Assembly (NCBI GenBank): GCA_013407085.1
Contig: JACCGJ010003001.1
Location: 1 to 64,000 of the forward strand
Source: Atriophallophorus winterbourni
Taxonomy: Eukaryota; Platyhelminthes; Trematoda; Plagiorchiida; Microphallidae
DNA: 64,000 bases
Direction: 5' to 3'
Shown: positions 32,301-41,529 of the stretch, piece by piece
How positions within the stretch are numbered: position 1 is the first letter of the stretch
Layout: each line of letters starts with the position of its first letter
The notes under the pieces: model-generated
The model's database searches: none
What the model was told of the DNA's origin: nothing
Seen by the model: only the letters and a program-made list of their open reading frames with translations
Made by a program: the position numbers and the translations under genes

Positions 32301-35300
32301 TAATTCAAGTGAAAAAATCCACTATCATTCGACATAGTTACCTATCAAGCGATGTATGTACACTTAATGACATAGCCGTATTCATTGTCATATACATGGG
32401 AGTGCGGATTAAATACTTTATTGATACTGAGGCAGAGAGTGTGAAACATGAAGTATTTTAGAGAAAGGTGATTTGTGCCTTGGTTAAGTTTAAAATTAAG
32501 ATAAGATGAAATAGTATCTTTTCTAATTAATTCATATATGATAAAACGAGAATAATCTCAGTCTAATCTAATGTTTACGTTCAAAATTCGATCCATTTTT
32601 AAAAAATCATTTACCATTTGGTGAAACGGCATAATAATTGTTTCTTGCATCAACTGAGATTATGTTTTCGTCAATCTTCCATTGAATATCCAAGCCTGGG
32701 TTATCACTCTCCATCAAACAGCCGAGTGACTCGTATTCACCAAAACGCAACGTTTTTATGACCCGGGGGGACAGTGCTACAAGGAAGAATACGGTACAGA
32801 TTATAAAGAGCAAGTAGCGTTCTTATAGAATATAAATAAAGCTTTTTACATAATATTATTTTGACAACTATCATGTTTATATCCACTGAATCTCATTATT
32901 CATTTATAAATCTATATATGCTTATATATAAACATTCTAATGCGTTTATTTTACTCTGTGATAAGCTAAGAAACAATACAAATCAACGTAAAAAAGGAAA
33001 CGCTCTTCGACCTACTAATATGCTTCAGGATGGTAGGGTTTGAAACTGCAGTGCCGAAAGGGCCTGAAACCTTGCAGACGTATTCGCCAGCATCAGTTGA
33101 TGAATCAACGGAAATCGAATAGGTGTACCTCGGAGGATTGGTAGACAAATCCCCAGCAGACGGTACGCTGGTAGGGGATTTCGTCCACTGCATGCCGTCT
33201 AGAGTCCACGATACTGAGAGTCCGCTGTAACCAGACAAATAACAACCTGAATAGTAAATCTTGTCTCACGTGTTGGTAACTCTATTAAAGATAACATTAA
33301 AAATATGTCTACCATAATTTTGTTGCATTACTCACTATTTAATGAAGGTAAATAAAGGGATGAATAAAAGCTTTTGAAAGTAACTTTCATGACAGACTCC
33401 TGTTTCGAATCTTTCCGAAATCATTCTTCGCTTCAACAAGTCAAAACAAATTTACCCGGGGGCAATACCATGTTGTCTTGCGTTTCCTGCGAAAACGTCT
33501 CAAACAACTGATTTCAAAATTCGCTGTCCTTGAAGTAGCGAAGCTAAAATGCCATTTGATCGTAAAATAACGATTCATTTGGACCCGAAAGTTAGGGATC
33601 CATTTCACGAGCGCGAACGGTGCTTTGATTAAACAGAGATTGGATAATTTATAGAATTTTACCAACTCATTTCGTGAACGGAGCTGCTTTTACTATCCAC
33701 TTGAAAAATAATCAACCATTCGAGGAGTTTTATTGCTTAGCATCACTACACGTTAAGGTCAAAATTCATGGCTTATACCATTCGCGAGGTGCGTGGAAAA
33801 TATTCTAATACAGATTAATATAGCTTGCGGATTCCGTTTTCTCATTGACTTTCATGAATCAAAAGCTGATATTCACAACAAATGCTCACTCGCCTACATT
33901 TTCTGAACATTGTTGTATCTTCTAATGATTCATCAAACATGTAAGTATTTCTTTTAACGTTTCTATTAAAACAGAGGCTATTTTCTGTTTCAATTGATGT
34001 ACACTTTTCTGTGTTTCCAATTATAGAGATTTTGCTCCGCCAGCCGGAATTATTTCAAATAAACACAGACAGTACTTGATTGGGAGTATCGTGCAAGCAG
34101 AAAGTCCGTTAAATTTCATCTATTTTAGTGTTGCTGTTAAATGAATATTCAATATGCCATAGATTTTATAATAGACTGCCAATGTCAATAGAATTGTATT
34201 ACAATAACTCTTGCTGCATAATCTTTGATATTTTTCTGAAATTCAGTGTTGTTAAATAAATGTCGTTCGCAGGAAATTTTATGGACGAAACACGATGTTA
34301 TGTTATCCTCTGCATATTCATAGTATATGTGAATGTGAGGCCAAGTAGATGCGTCGCAACTCAATATAATAGGACATACATTACGCTCATAAAACTTATG
34401 TTGTGGGATTTTAGAATTTCCCATAGCTATGTCACATTATGTCAGCTTGCTCACAATATCGAACCTCAATTCCGCGATTAGCTAGAAGCGCAGCAATGGC
34501 ACGACCATGTATCAGAGTTAAATCACACAAATGGAACATATTCGATTCGATCAATTGGGGCTTAGTTAAGTCCTTCAGCTACTTATAAGAGTACCGAGTA
34601 GACGAGAACTTCGATTCGAATTGCACCATCCGTCTACACAAATACTAGTTCGAAACGCAAAGAGTCCAGCGGATACGCATAGCTGATGAGAGGCAAAAAC
34701 CTTGAAACCGGTCCTGTGCTTCCGGTAAGATTTTAGCGTTTCGGAATGGTATTCGACTTCGAAATATCCTTGGGTTGTGATAATCCTCGCGGCAATACGG
34801 CGTTCGATCAGTTGGGGCTTAGTTTAGTCCCTTCAGATTCTTATAAAATTACCGAGTAGACGAGAACTTCGATTCGCATTGCACCATCTGTCTACACAAA
34901 TACTAGTTCGAAACGTGAAGAGTCCAGCGGATACGCATAGCTGATGAGAGGCAAAAACCTCGAAACCGGACCTGTGCTTCCGGTGAGATTTCAGCGTTTC
35001 GGAATGGTATTTTACTTCAAACATATTTGCTGTCCGTTTTATAATAGTTCCTAACTTTCGAGTTTGGGTTTGTGCACGGTGATTGCCGGTGCACTAAGAT
35101 TTCAATATATATACGGAGGAAGATGATTATGCGATAACGGAAACCAACTTTCGTGAAGATCAACCATTAGAGGTAACTTGAAGCGCTCGGTCAAGTTATT
35201 AAAAGAGATTTGTGCAAACACAACACGGATAATCAAAACGCCTACCAACCGCCATTTATACTAACAGTCATACAAGCATTTCACGATTTGTTAGTGGACG

Positions 35301-38300
35301 AATCGCTAGCGACTTTCTCTGGACGATTTTGAATCAACCTTCTCCAAACCCAGGTTCAACAAATTTACTCCAAATTTAAATGAATATTTTTTGATAAATA
35401 TTGAAACAGTTTTCCCCTTAAAATTATTATCTTTTTTGCTATTGCTTTCAATGTTATGTATCGTGTTTCCCAACTTCCAGTAGGTCTGTTAAGAAATCCA
35501 TCAGTAATACAAATGTAATATTCACATATATTTGAAATTGCTCTCTCAGTAGCTAATATTTGCGTATAACTCGGGTCTTTTCAATCGACCATACCAAAAG
35601 GTGTATACTTCATGCACTGTTATATTACTCATGCAGCGACGTGTATACTTGTTGCATTATAATGACGGTAATATATAAAAGAATTCGTCCTTACGGAGTA
35701 ATATCTGGAAACTATGTTTAAGCGGTATAAATGCTTTTGTAAATTGTTTCGAGAGCTCGTTTCAATGGTTATGATATTTAGGAAGATTACACCGGTTTAT
35801 AGCGACGCTCTATCTTTAAGAAGCGAACAGCCGTGCGAATCTCATTTTTCGAAAACCAGTGATTTGCTTCAATCATCGGTTTTATCGAACTCTCAGATTG
35901 AAGTGAGGCACGATTTCAATGATTATCCTTTAGAGTTTAACTAAGTTTTGATAGGAATGCATCTGATCATGATAATAAAATCAACTCATCAAAATATTTT
36001 TTACTCTTTTGCAATATCTCCTGTGTACGAAAACTTGCACTCCATTGTTCCAGTAGATTCATACGAATAAACCATTGGTGGATTGTCGAACGTTATTTCA
36101 TAATTTTCTGTGAATTCAATGAAACAAAATATTTACTTATTTATTCAACAAAACCTTTTGATTTTTCGCTATTTGAAAATCTCATCTATTTTATAAAATA
36201 TCGGATCGCATTATATATAGTATGAAATATCATCAGATGTACACACAATATGGACGATATCGATTGGAATAAAATGTTGTAACGAAAAGCTATTTTCGAT
36301 AAAACAATGTAACGATGCAAGTGGGAAAAATTACTCTCGTTATCGACACGTTCTAAAACGAAAGATATGTAATTTTATAAATTCTTAGAAGGAGCTTTAA
36401 TTTCGAGGAGAATTCATACAGCGGATAACACGGATGGTTCAATAATGTATCAATGATTCAATTGGGTGATATACAATGGGTGTATTGAGATAATTTCGGG
36501 CATTTTTTCATAAAACAGAGCTTTCCCTTTAAATTCACATGATGAAGTGGTCAACCAACAATATTTCTCAAAAACGATAAAAGAGAAAAATCGCATCAAG
36601 ATGAATGCCATCACTATAGAGACAAAATTAATAGAAAAACTGCATACAAATTTTAGCATGTGGAAGTCATGAGATGATTCGATCTCGTAAAATCTGTGAC
36701 TCAAGCTAATATAATTAGTGCCTGCTCAGTAGTGTTACATGAAGTTCAACACGCAGTTTAGTAAGCATGAGTTAAACACATTTTTCAGGTTTTATAGACA
36801 TGCATTGCTCATTTGCTTTGCTTGTAATTTCATGTTAATCAGCGACAGCTGATTCCTAAAGTTCTTTCCGGGTTCGTCACACTAAATATCTATTACCTAT
36901 TTGCAAGAGTGTAATGATTATGGTTACAATTTTTCCTTGACTTTCCCGGTTTGCGTTGGAGATCAGAGAACTTATAAGTTTGCAAATTCGTTGCATTTGA
37001 TATATATATATATATATAACTAGAAAAGAATATGAAAGATAATTAAAAATTCAATTTTCATAAGACCGCAGTCATATTTGCTGTGCTTCAGTGTAAGGGA
37101 TTGTCGAGCAGTAAAGACATCAAGTTACGAAATGACCGATCTAGGATCCATGCATGCATTGCACAAACAATACAAACGTGTACTATTTACATTTAGCTGT
37201 CTTGAAATTAACCACGATTACACACTTCATCTGGAACATGCATAGCGTGGGCTAAGTGAAAAATGGGTAACAATATTGACTCAAAAGATAGCTGATAGAA
37301 ATTGACACCATGATAGGGAATATAATCGTGTTACCTAAGAAGCATGAAGCTCTGTACACGTACACCCTGAATCAACCGACATAATGAGGAAAGAAAATGT
37401 TTTTTCAAAATAATACTAATCAGTATTTTATATTCATACAATCAACATATTTAATTGCTTCGCTGATAATTTTCTTATTTGCCGGGCAAAACAATTTACT
37501 TACCATTATTCCCACTAGTTTGACCATAAATGCCGACCTGAAGGATTATTAAAAACCGGATGGCGAAGTCCATGCTGCAAAGTTTCTTCATCTATGTAAC
37601 AGTAGAACGCGTATTAACGTTTATATACGAAACGTTTCACACACACACTGACAAATTTTTCTGATGCAATGGTTGACTTTTTAGAGTGCAACATTCCATA
37701 TTTCTGGCCCCTTCAAACTTACGTGTGGAGGAAATATTGCTGAAAATATTTTTGGTGCTCAGCAAAAAGTGATGGTAACAACCAAATTTGGAATTCCACA
37801 ATAAGCATTCAGTATCAATTGATGACCTTGAAAAAGAAAACAACTCACAATGTGTGAAAAGTTGCGGATTATCAATGGCAATTTTCTTGGAAAGCGGTAT
37901 TGAAATACGCAGCTTAGAAGTTGCACTACCTGAATTTGGAGGAATCTATTGTTGTAGAAGTAGAAATAAATGGTTTATTTAGTAAATTAGATGAGCGGAG
38001 AGAAGACATTTATGCTCTGACTCTTGCGAGAATAACTACCTGTCTAAGTCATACACGAATAATTTCCATAATTTTGTGATCGTCACGTCAAGATCTATCA
38101 GATTATACTATTATTGCTAGACGGAAATATAACACGTTATTGTTTCCTATTCCGGATAAATGTTCTCAATCTCCACGCGAGCAACATTTAACAATGTTTA
38201 ACGCATATAGTTGAATTTACTCACACTCGAACGTGCTGAACATTCTACATCCTTCGAGCTCTCTCTACTTTGTATCTTGACCGTGAAGCTCAGAATCTTG

Positions 38301-39446
38301 TATATCATTTTTGTCTAGCTTAGCGAATACGACCCTAACTTGTCCAATTTAATCTTAGTGAAATATAGCGATCAACATTACGTTGCATGCATGAAACTGT
38401 CTCATCCAGTTAACTTGGAAATACAAACAAATGACCGCACATAAACACGAAACGATGACTCAGAAAACCTTACGGAAAAATTAAAAAAACGTTTTTCGAA
38501 AGGACCTTTCCAAAGACTCATCTTGTGACCTGTCATGTCTGCTAAGGAAAAAATTATGCTCTCAGCGATACGACCTTGACGAATGAAGTGATAAATATAA
38601 TCAAAAACGAATGTTTTGTGGCGCTCATATCCCCACCACTTATTGAAAGACTATTCTATAGTGGGAGTTTGCTACGTGTGCGGACAGATTTCACAATGAC
38701 CCAGCGACCAAGCAAGTGTAGTAGAAATTAATCGGGGACTGAGCTTGGATGTGAAAATTGTCAGTGGTGAATCCTGTTTAAAAATTGAAGTTAACCTCGA
38801 TTAATGTATTGTGAAGAAGAAAAAGAAGAAATTGACTTTATTCGTACACACGAAGTTTAAGCTGTTACAATAATTTCACCATAAATTTAAAAAATGATAA
38901 ACATGTCCCGACATCGAGTTACAATTTGTCGGCTGAACGATTTTTCTTGTCCGTCTTAATTGATTGACATACGATCTAGTTTACCAGCAAAAGTTTTTGG
39001 GTCAAACGTTTCACTGCAAGTCCCGGTATCTCGTACTTCGTTCGAAAGTGCACGTCCAAATTTGACATCAGTTGATCCGAAAATATTTGATGCATTTTAC
39101 CCTTGGGAAATTAGTTGTATGCACGGCCGATTTGAAGGCCCCGCAGAAATCACATCCCCATCACTTACACACAAATACCGGTTTCTGGCCGTTTGTTAGA
39201 CAATGATGGTTGTATATTAGTGATTAACAAAGCTAATACTGATTAAAGGAGAAGATGGAAAATGTGAAAGATAATAACCCACCAAACGCGGGTTCCCGAA
39301 GCTAGCACGTAAACCCGGCACAAACAACGAAACCTTATGAAATCGTGCACTCTAAACAATTACGTTTCCGGTGCTGTCGCTTGAGCATATGCAGCTATCA
39401 GAAAGTACGCAAGTGGAATAAACTTCAAAACCATCGAACAATCCAT
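20097..39446 (-). CDS. Multi-exon Ig-superfamily cell-surface receptor/adhesion protein
   Basis: Model of 12 coding exons (2334 nt, 777 residues) with GT-AG introns; reading phase agrees at every junction. Order: signal peptide (about 1-23), six Ig-like domains each with the Cys...Trp...Y-x-C pattern and mostly split by an intron, one fibronectin type III-like domain (about 619-714), a transmembrane helix (about 723-745) and a 32-residue basic tail. Type I membrane protein, presumably in cell adhesion or signalling, like NCAM/L1-type proteins; no closer family was recognised. The tail shows no kinase or phosphatase domain. Exons 3-12 are well supported, exon 2 is weak, and another first-domain exon may be missing. 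It is the only host gene seen; introns hold retroelement scraps and hammerhead repeats. Confidence 0.72.
20363..23276 (-). other. IgSF introns 11 and 10 (apart from exon 11)
   Basis: AT-rich intron DNA at 20363-21556 and 21773-23276. No element, RNA or extra exon was recognised. Confidence 0.5.
21557..21772 (-). CDS. IgSF gene exon 11: fibronectin III-like domain, first part
   Basis: Encodes EEPIVEFNTSLNRNGQVVV, CLGPENIYELIKAS, CSGLYNVMYYPRGSRE and CNAWCISVDNLKQ. The Y-x-V-x-Y centre and the V-x-N-L pattern before the next exon resemble a fibronectin type III domain, here with extra cysteines. Donor GTGCGT, phase 1. Confidence 0.8.
23277..23416 (-). CDS. IgSF gene exon 10: Ig domain 6, second half
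   Basis: A short exon found from splice signals and phase. It encodes NPPLTVAQEFLAMTFTKVES and KQVEDYECKDND (F-strand Y-x-C), ending QIIKIK with a GTGCGT donor in phase 1. The phase-2 link to exon 9 and the phase-1 link to exon 11 are both satisfied. Confidence 0.75.
23893..23927. repeat. Perfect 14-bp hairpin in intron 9
   Basis: CTACTGGTGGGTTC (23893-23906) is exactly complementary to 23914-23927, with a 7-base loop ACTGGGG. It stands out by GC content from the surrounding intron. Confidence 0.8.
24587..24712 (+). repeat. Diverged copy of the 234-bp hammerhead repeat, intron 9
   Basis: Aligns with 29388-29515: ACATACAAGCGC, TTGTTTAT, CGCTGTTTC, ATCTTACT, TCCCTAC and the region of the ribozyme core. 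The core itself has decayed (ATGAAGAGT where CTGATGAGT stands, then CTGAAAACG), so it should be inactive. Confidence 0.6.
24784..25037 (-). CDS. IgSF gene exon 9: Ig domain 5 end and domain 6 start
   Basis: Acceptor TTATTTTAAATAG. Encodes SLENVYTCLAKNKRES (F-strand Cys), FERKIYFMLAASPGPQVSF, then domain 6 with SPGSYEIHCVKKSG (Cys). The donor is GTAAAA in phase 2. Confidence 0.82.
25140..25330 (+). pseudogene. RTE-A 3'-end fragment in intron 8
   Basis: Encodes CKHQEKQIQHSAAERRSRC and, to 25320, CEFNRKDCHFENGLFSHSEA, the degraded zinc finger at the C-terminus of RTE-A. Antisense to the gene. A typical 5'-truncated insertion. Confidence 0.7.
25653..25916 (-). CDS. IgSF gene exon 8: Ig domain 4 end and domain 5 start
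   Basis: Begins ILELRNILEEKPFMIQCKLS (E-F strands with Cys), continues NRHGWTIHNARIAYG, then domain 5 with VFALEGQRVQLPCGIQGYPK (Cys) and PTFTWQPV (Trp). The donor is GTAAAT in phase 0. This is the most Ig-like exon in the gene. Confidence 0.88.
26731..26810 (-). repeat. Remnant related to the Penelope-boundary hammerhead segment, intron 7
   Basis: Shares with 2399-2475 the start CGGTTAGAG, then CGTTTC, GCTTCGT.AGACCAA and GGT..TAC...GAAC, in the same plus-strand order. The ribozyme core is CTAACGA instead of CTGACGA and stem II no longer pairs, so it is a dead copy. Confidence 0.55.
27013..27185 (-). CDS. IgSF gene exon 7: Ig domain 4, first half
   Basis: Encodes KPLFQTKPQDTSWVGTTLQL, SCDHTVSE (Cys), NPITIDWFKDGIPI (Trp) and AINSNGK, then a GTTCGC donor in phase 0. 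The acceptor (ATTAAAG) has a weak pyrimidine tract, so the exact start is less certain. Confidence 0.8.
27186..28577 (-). other. IgSF intron 6
   Basis: AT-rich intron DNA; nothing recognised. Confidence 0.5.
28578..28719 (-). CDS. IgSF gene exon 6: Ig domain 3, second half
   Basis: The acceptor TTTACAG is followed by FQPTGLSVRQNGWELFVSK and HDGLYRCQHP (D-G-x-Y-x-C), then VEFTINVE and a GTAAGA donor in phase 1. It joins exon 5 without any change of frame. Confidence 0.85.
29158..29224 (-). ncRNA. Hammerhead ribozyme-like motif in the 234-bp repeat, sense to the gene
   Basis: Minus strand: CTGATGA (29195-29201), stem II TGC/GCA with loop AAACA, GAAAC (29177-29181), a two-base stem III loop, then the cleavage triplet GTC (29172-29174). 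CACTAC before the core can pair with GTGGGG after the cleavage site (stem I), and GTCAC/GTGAC extend it. The closing pair of stem II is T-C where the sister copy has G-C. The minimal stem III is typical of Penelope/retrozyme hammerheads. Confidence 0.6.
29445..29512 (+). ncRNA. Hammerhead ribozyme-like motif, inverted sister copy
   Basis: Plus strand: CTGATGA (29461-29467), perfect 4-bp stem II GTGC/GCAC with loop AAACA, then GAAA. The following stem III and cleavage triplet differ from the sister copy (AAGATC instead of CTGGTC), so the core is good but stem III is damaged. Antisense to the IgSF gene. Confidence 0.55.
29519..31514 (-). other. Rest of IgSF intron 5
   Basis: AT-rich intron DNA without recognised elements. 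Confidence 0.45.
31515..31813 (-). CDS. IgSF gene exon 5: Ig domain 2 end and domain 3 start
   Basis: Encodes KMVVINNYAAPNG, RNYKCEITGPG (F-strand Cys), then the next domain with ELWGRIVEP, NEPFSIFCFAID (Cys) and YRPSWSFTES (Trp). The donor is GTGAGT in phase 0. A GTAAGT...GCAG pair at 31679-31697 inside the exon is ignored because reading through keeps the frame and the Ig pattern. Confidence 0.85.
31814..32614 (-). other. IgSF intron 4
   Basis: AT-rich intron DNA; nothing recognised. Confidence 0.5.
32615..32776 (-). CDS. IgSF gene exon 4: Ig domain 2, first half
   Basis: Acceptor TTCTTCCTTGTAG and donor GTAAATG. Encodes LSPRVIKTLRFGEY, ESLGCLMESD (Cys), LDIQWKIDEN (Trp) and NYYAVSPNG. 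The split glycine codon continues into exon 5 as SPNGKMVVI, a typical Ig E strand. Confidence 0.85.
33016..33246 (-). CDS. IgSF gene exon 3: Ig domain 1
   Basis: The acceptor follows TTACTATTCAG. It encodes CYLSGYSGLSVSW (B-strand Cys and core Trp), PPRYTYSISVDSS and DAGEYVCKVSGPFG (F-strand D-x-G-x-Y-x-C), and the donor is GTAGGT. Phase 1 in and out. Confidence 0.8.
34665..34730 (+). ncRNA. Hammerhead ribozyme, unit 1
   Basis: Core CTGATGA (34683-34689), stem II GAGG/CCTT (one G-T pair) with loop CAAAAA, GAAAC, stem III ACC/GGT without a real loop, and cleavage triplet GTC. Stem I is CATAG/CTGTG, then an internal loop, then CGGA/TCCG, the layout of natural type I hammerheads with a stem I internal loop for tertiary contact. 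All core positions match the consensus. ACCGGT is palindromic, so two RNAs could pair to form stem III. Confidence 0.78.
34923..34988 (+). ncRNA. Hammerhead ribozyme, unit 2
   Basis: As unit 1, with core CTGATGA (34941-34947) and perfect stem II GAGG/CCTC, but the cleavage triplet reads GAC rather than GTC, which breaks the conserved A-U pair next to the cleavage site. Probably inactive or weak. Confidence 0.75.
35013..37722 (-). other. Rest of IgSF intron 2
   Basis: AT-rich intron DNA with a (TA)9 microsatellite at 37001-37018. No element recognised. Confidence 0.45.
37723..37826 (-). CDS. IgSF gene exon 2 (tentative)
   Basis: A 104-nt candidate with a good acceptor (pyrimidine tract then TTCAAG) and a strong GTAAGT donor. 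Its phases (2 in, 1 out) exactly join exons 1 and 3. The peptide (SSIDTECLLWNSKFGCYH...) does not look strongly like an Ig A-B strand. An alternative is the 31-nt micro-exon at 33456-33486 with an additional exon not found. Confidence 0.35.
38813..38960 (-). mobile_element. 3' end of a GAA/TTC-tailed non-LTR element, intron 1
   Basis: Plus strand starts GAAGAAGAAAAAGAAGAA then GACTTTATTCG.ACACACGAA, matching 52853-52960 (the same tail and TTTATTCG...ACACGAA). On the minus strand this is an AATAAAG-type 3' end followed by (TTC)n, so it is a strongly 5'-truncated insertion of the family whose RT is at 53000-53680. Confidence 0.65.
39364..39446 (-). CDS. IgSF gene exon 1: signal peptide
   Basis: Starts at the ATG giving MDCSMVLKFIPLAYFLIAAY and ends at a GTAATT donor in phase 2. 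A charged start, a hydrophobic core and AYAQA form a typical secretory signal. The frame is open upstream to 39566, so an earlier Met is possible, but this ATG gives a compact signal peptide. A second in-frame Met lies four codons on. Confidence 0.65.
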
Positions 39447-40310
39447 CAGCCACCGGGTTCTATGACTTAACTGTAATATGTACGCGTATGCCAGAACCAG
39501 GTGCTTCAATATTTGAGGTTCGAAACTGGACGATCTCAAGGTTTGGTTTGACTTGTATGATATCATGCATCATCGTAAGCCAACATCATTGTGTCGGCTT
39601 ACTATAAAACGTGATTCGCCACACCACGCTCAAAATAACCGTAGACTATGAAAGATATCCGAGAGAAATATGGCTTAACTCCTACATGCTACGAAGTAAC
39701 TCAGAAACACCCTGCCGTGTCTACCACGATATTACATGTTGCGAGAGAAGGGGCGACACCGCTGGTCCTGAAATCCATTTCTTCCGAAGTCTTTTCTTAC
39801 TCGATAGTTAAGAAATCATTGTTGATTATTCAACTCACAAACGCGCTAGCTACGACCGTAAGTAATGAATATTCCTGGCAGAAATCATTAAGATTTCGAA
39901 GGATAATGCGAGATAATATATCCATTTTGCACGATCACGCAAGATGATTGAAGTGGGTTTAAATCCACTGAAAGTGATTCTACTGAATAGCGCAACTGCT
40001 GCTCTGAAACATAGGTTCCCAAAATGGATTATTCTATCTGGTTTGAGCCTCAAAGTAATAGAGACAACCGTCGAGTTCTGAGTATAGCGGTTAACCATGA
40101 AAACATTGTGATGCACTTGCAGGCGAAAACGTCCACTGGCACGAATAAATAAATGCCACTCGATCCGAAATCAATCGAGATCCAAACGGAGAACCAGATA
40201 AAATTATGGATTTGGACACTTGAGCTATATCAACACAAACAACTCTACACACCACACAATGGATGTCAGTAATTACTAGAAGTATAACGCACAACGTCAT
40301 GCCAAATTCG
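39447..40310 (-). promoter_or_regulatory. Upstream flank of the IsSF gene start (5' UTR/promoter expected)
   Basis: Lies immediately upstream of the proposed signal-peptide ATG. No TATA box, trans-spliced leader acceptor or CpG-rich stretch was identified with confidence, and no other gene is visible. Confidence 0.3.
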
Positions 40311-40364
40311 AATCCAGATGAGTCGAACTAATAATTTAATTTTACACCCGTCATTATTCACACA

Positions 40365-41330
40365 AAATACGATGAAGTGCATCTATACGAACGCGAAAAT
40401 TTGTATCAATAAATTAATCAAACTGTACGTGATTTGTGATAAAAGGATGCCTGATGTAGTCGCCATAACAGAAACTTGGTTTCATGATTCATTGTCTGAT
40501 GATGAACTCTTCTTGTCTCTATTTCGGAGTGTCCATTTAGATAAAGGTGGAGGAGTAGCACTATAATTCGAGCAGTTTCTTTTCTCAGAGTTATGAACGA
40601 TAAGGCCCTTGATATTGCCGAACGATTTGGCGCTCTCTGACTCTTACTTGAGGAGACGAATCTTTTATAAGGATGATCCATCTTCCCCCAACAGCACAGC
40701 ATCACCAAAACAATAAGCTGATTGATGGTTTGCAACTTGTGACAAATGTGTCCGAGGTTCAGTTATTGATAATGGTGAATTCATCCTCGACAACCTACAG
40801 TCGGGATGATCATTCATCATTCCCACTTGAGTATCAACTTCGAAGCGTCATAGATTAAGCACCCCATTATAACCACGTTCTTCGATTTACTCGTTTTAGG
40901 GGCCAAAAACTTATATCAGATTCTACTGCTTTAAAGAATATTGTCTATAAACGCCAGTCGAACAAAGCGATCATGTTGTCTCATAATTCGAGTGCGTTCG
41001 TAGCGCTAGTCGAAACAGAGTGCGTTCGTAGCGCTAGTCGAAACAGTTTCGGAACATTATACGTCAGAATTGTGAAATCTGTTTGCCGATTTTAAATACA
41101 GCAGTTTTGCAGGATTGGATTGCTCAGATCCGACTAGTCATTGGCTCCTTCTTTTACAGAATCTGAAATGCATACTGAACAAAATTTAATAGTCGTTCTG
41201 AAGGAACCTTCTCAATAAAAGACATTCAGACAGACAGAAAAATTGATGAAAAAATGGCAAGCGCATTCGGTTTCCATCAACCTACAATCACAGCTGTTTC
41301 ATAGGCACAATTTTAACTACTGAGAAACAA
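40365..41330 (+). pseudogene. CR1-like endonuclease fragment
   Basis: Starts KCIYTNAKICINKLIKLYVI and PDVVAITETWFHDSLSDDEL (catalytic E in ITETW intact), then DKGGGVAL with a stop at 40565. Further EN-like reading (YSRDDHSSFPLEYQLRSVID, then YNHVLRFTRFRG) is in other frames. A 28-bp tandem duplication lies at 40991-41046. No RT follows. Confidence 0.7.
40991..41046 (+). repeat. Exact 28-bp tandem duplication
   Basis: Two identical copies of a unit AGTGCGTTCG...GAAACAG at 40991-41018 and 41019-41046. Confidence 0.85.
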
Positions 41331-41435
41331 CGTTTCCGCTAAATTTCAGATGATAAACAACATTTTCGATAGCTTTTGATTTCCTGGCTGCACCACAATC
41401 AGTAGCTTTTAAATACATTCGTAAAGTTTAGAACG

Positions 41436-41472
<37 letters not shown>
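41436..41472. repeat. TA microsatellite
   Basis: About 18 TA repeats between the CR1 fragment and an RTE fragment. Confidence 0.95.
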
Positions 41473-41473
<1 letters not shown>

Positions 41474-41529
41474 CACTACCCTATAAATATATAGCCCTTC
41501 GACTCTCTATACTCTAGAGCAGTACTGTA

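Larger units (their letters stand above)
34546..35012 (+). repeat. Two tandem ~257-bp units each with a hammerhead ribozyme, intron 2
   Basis: TTCGATCA(A/G)TTGGGGCTTAG starts the units at 34546 and 34803. Nearly every block repeats in order: ACCGAGTAGACGAGAACTTC, GTCTACACAAATACTAGTTC, GAGTCCAGCGGATACGCATA and TTTCGGAATGGTATT. The second unit is partial. TTGGGGCTTAG and AACTTCGATTCG are loosely like RNA polymerase III A and B boxes, as described for the schistosome hammerhead satellite; that comparison is inference. Confidence 0.85.

Noticed and set aside
34260..34481. 73-codon plus-strand open frame in intron 2
   Set aside because: Antisense to the gene, no motif and no splice signals; probably chance.
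37680..37980. Plus-strand reading resembling Ig strands (IEIRSLEVALPEFGGIYCC)
   Set aside because: It has the look of an Ig F strand, but no good acceptor or donor frames it, the frame stops soon after, and it lies opposite the tentative exon 2 of the minus-strand gene. Kept as coincidence.
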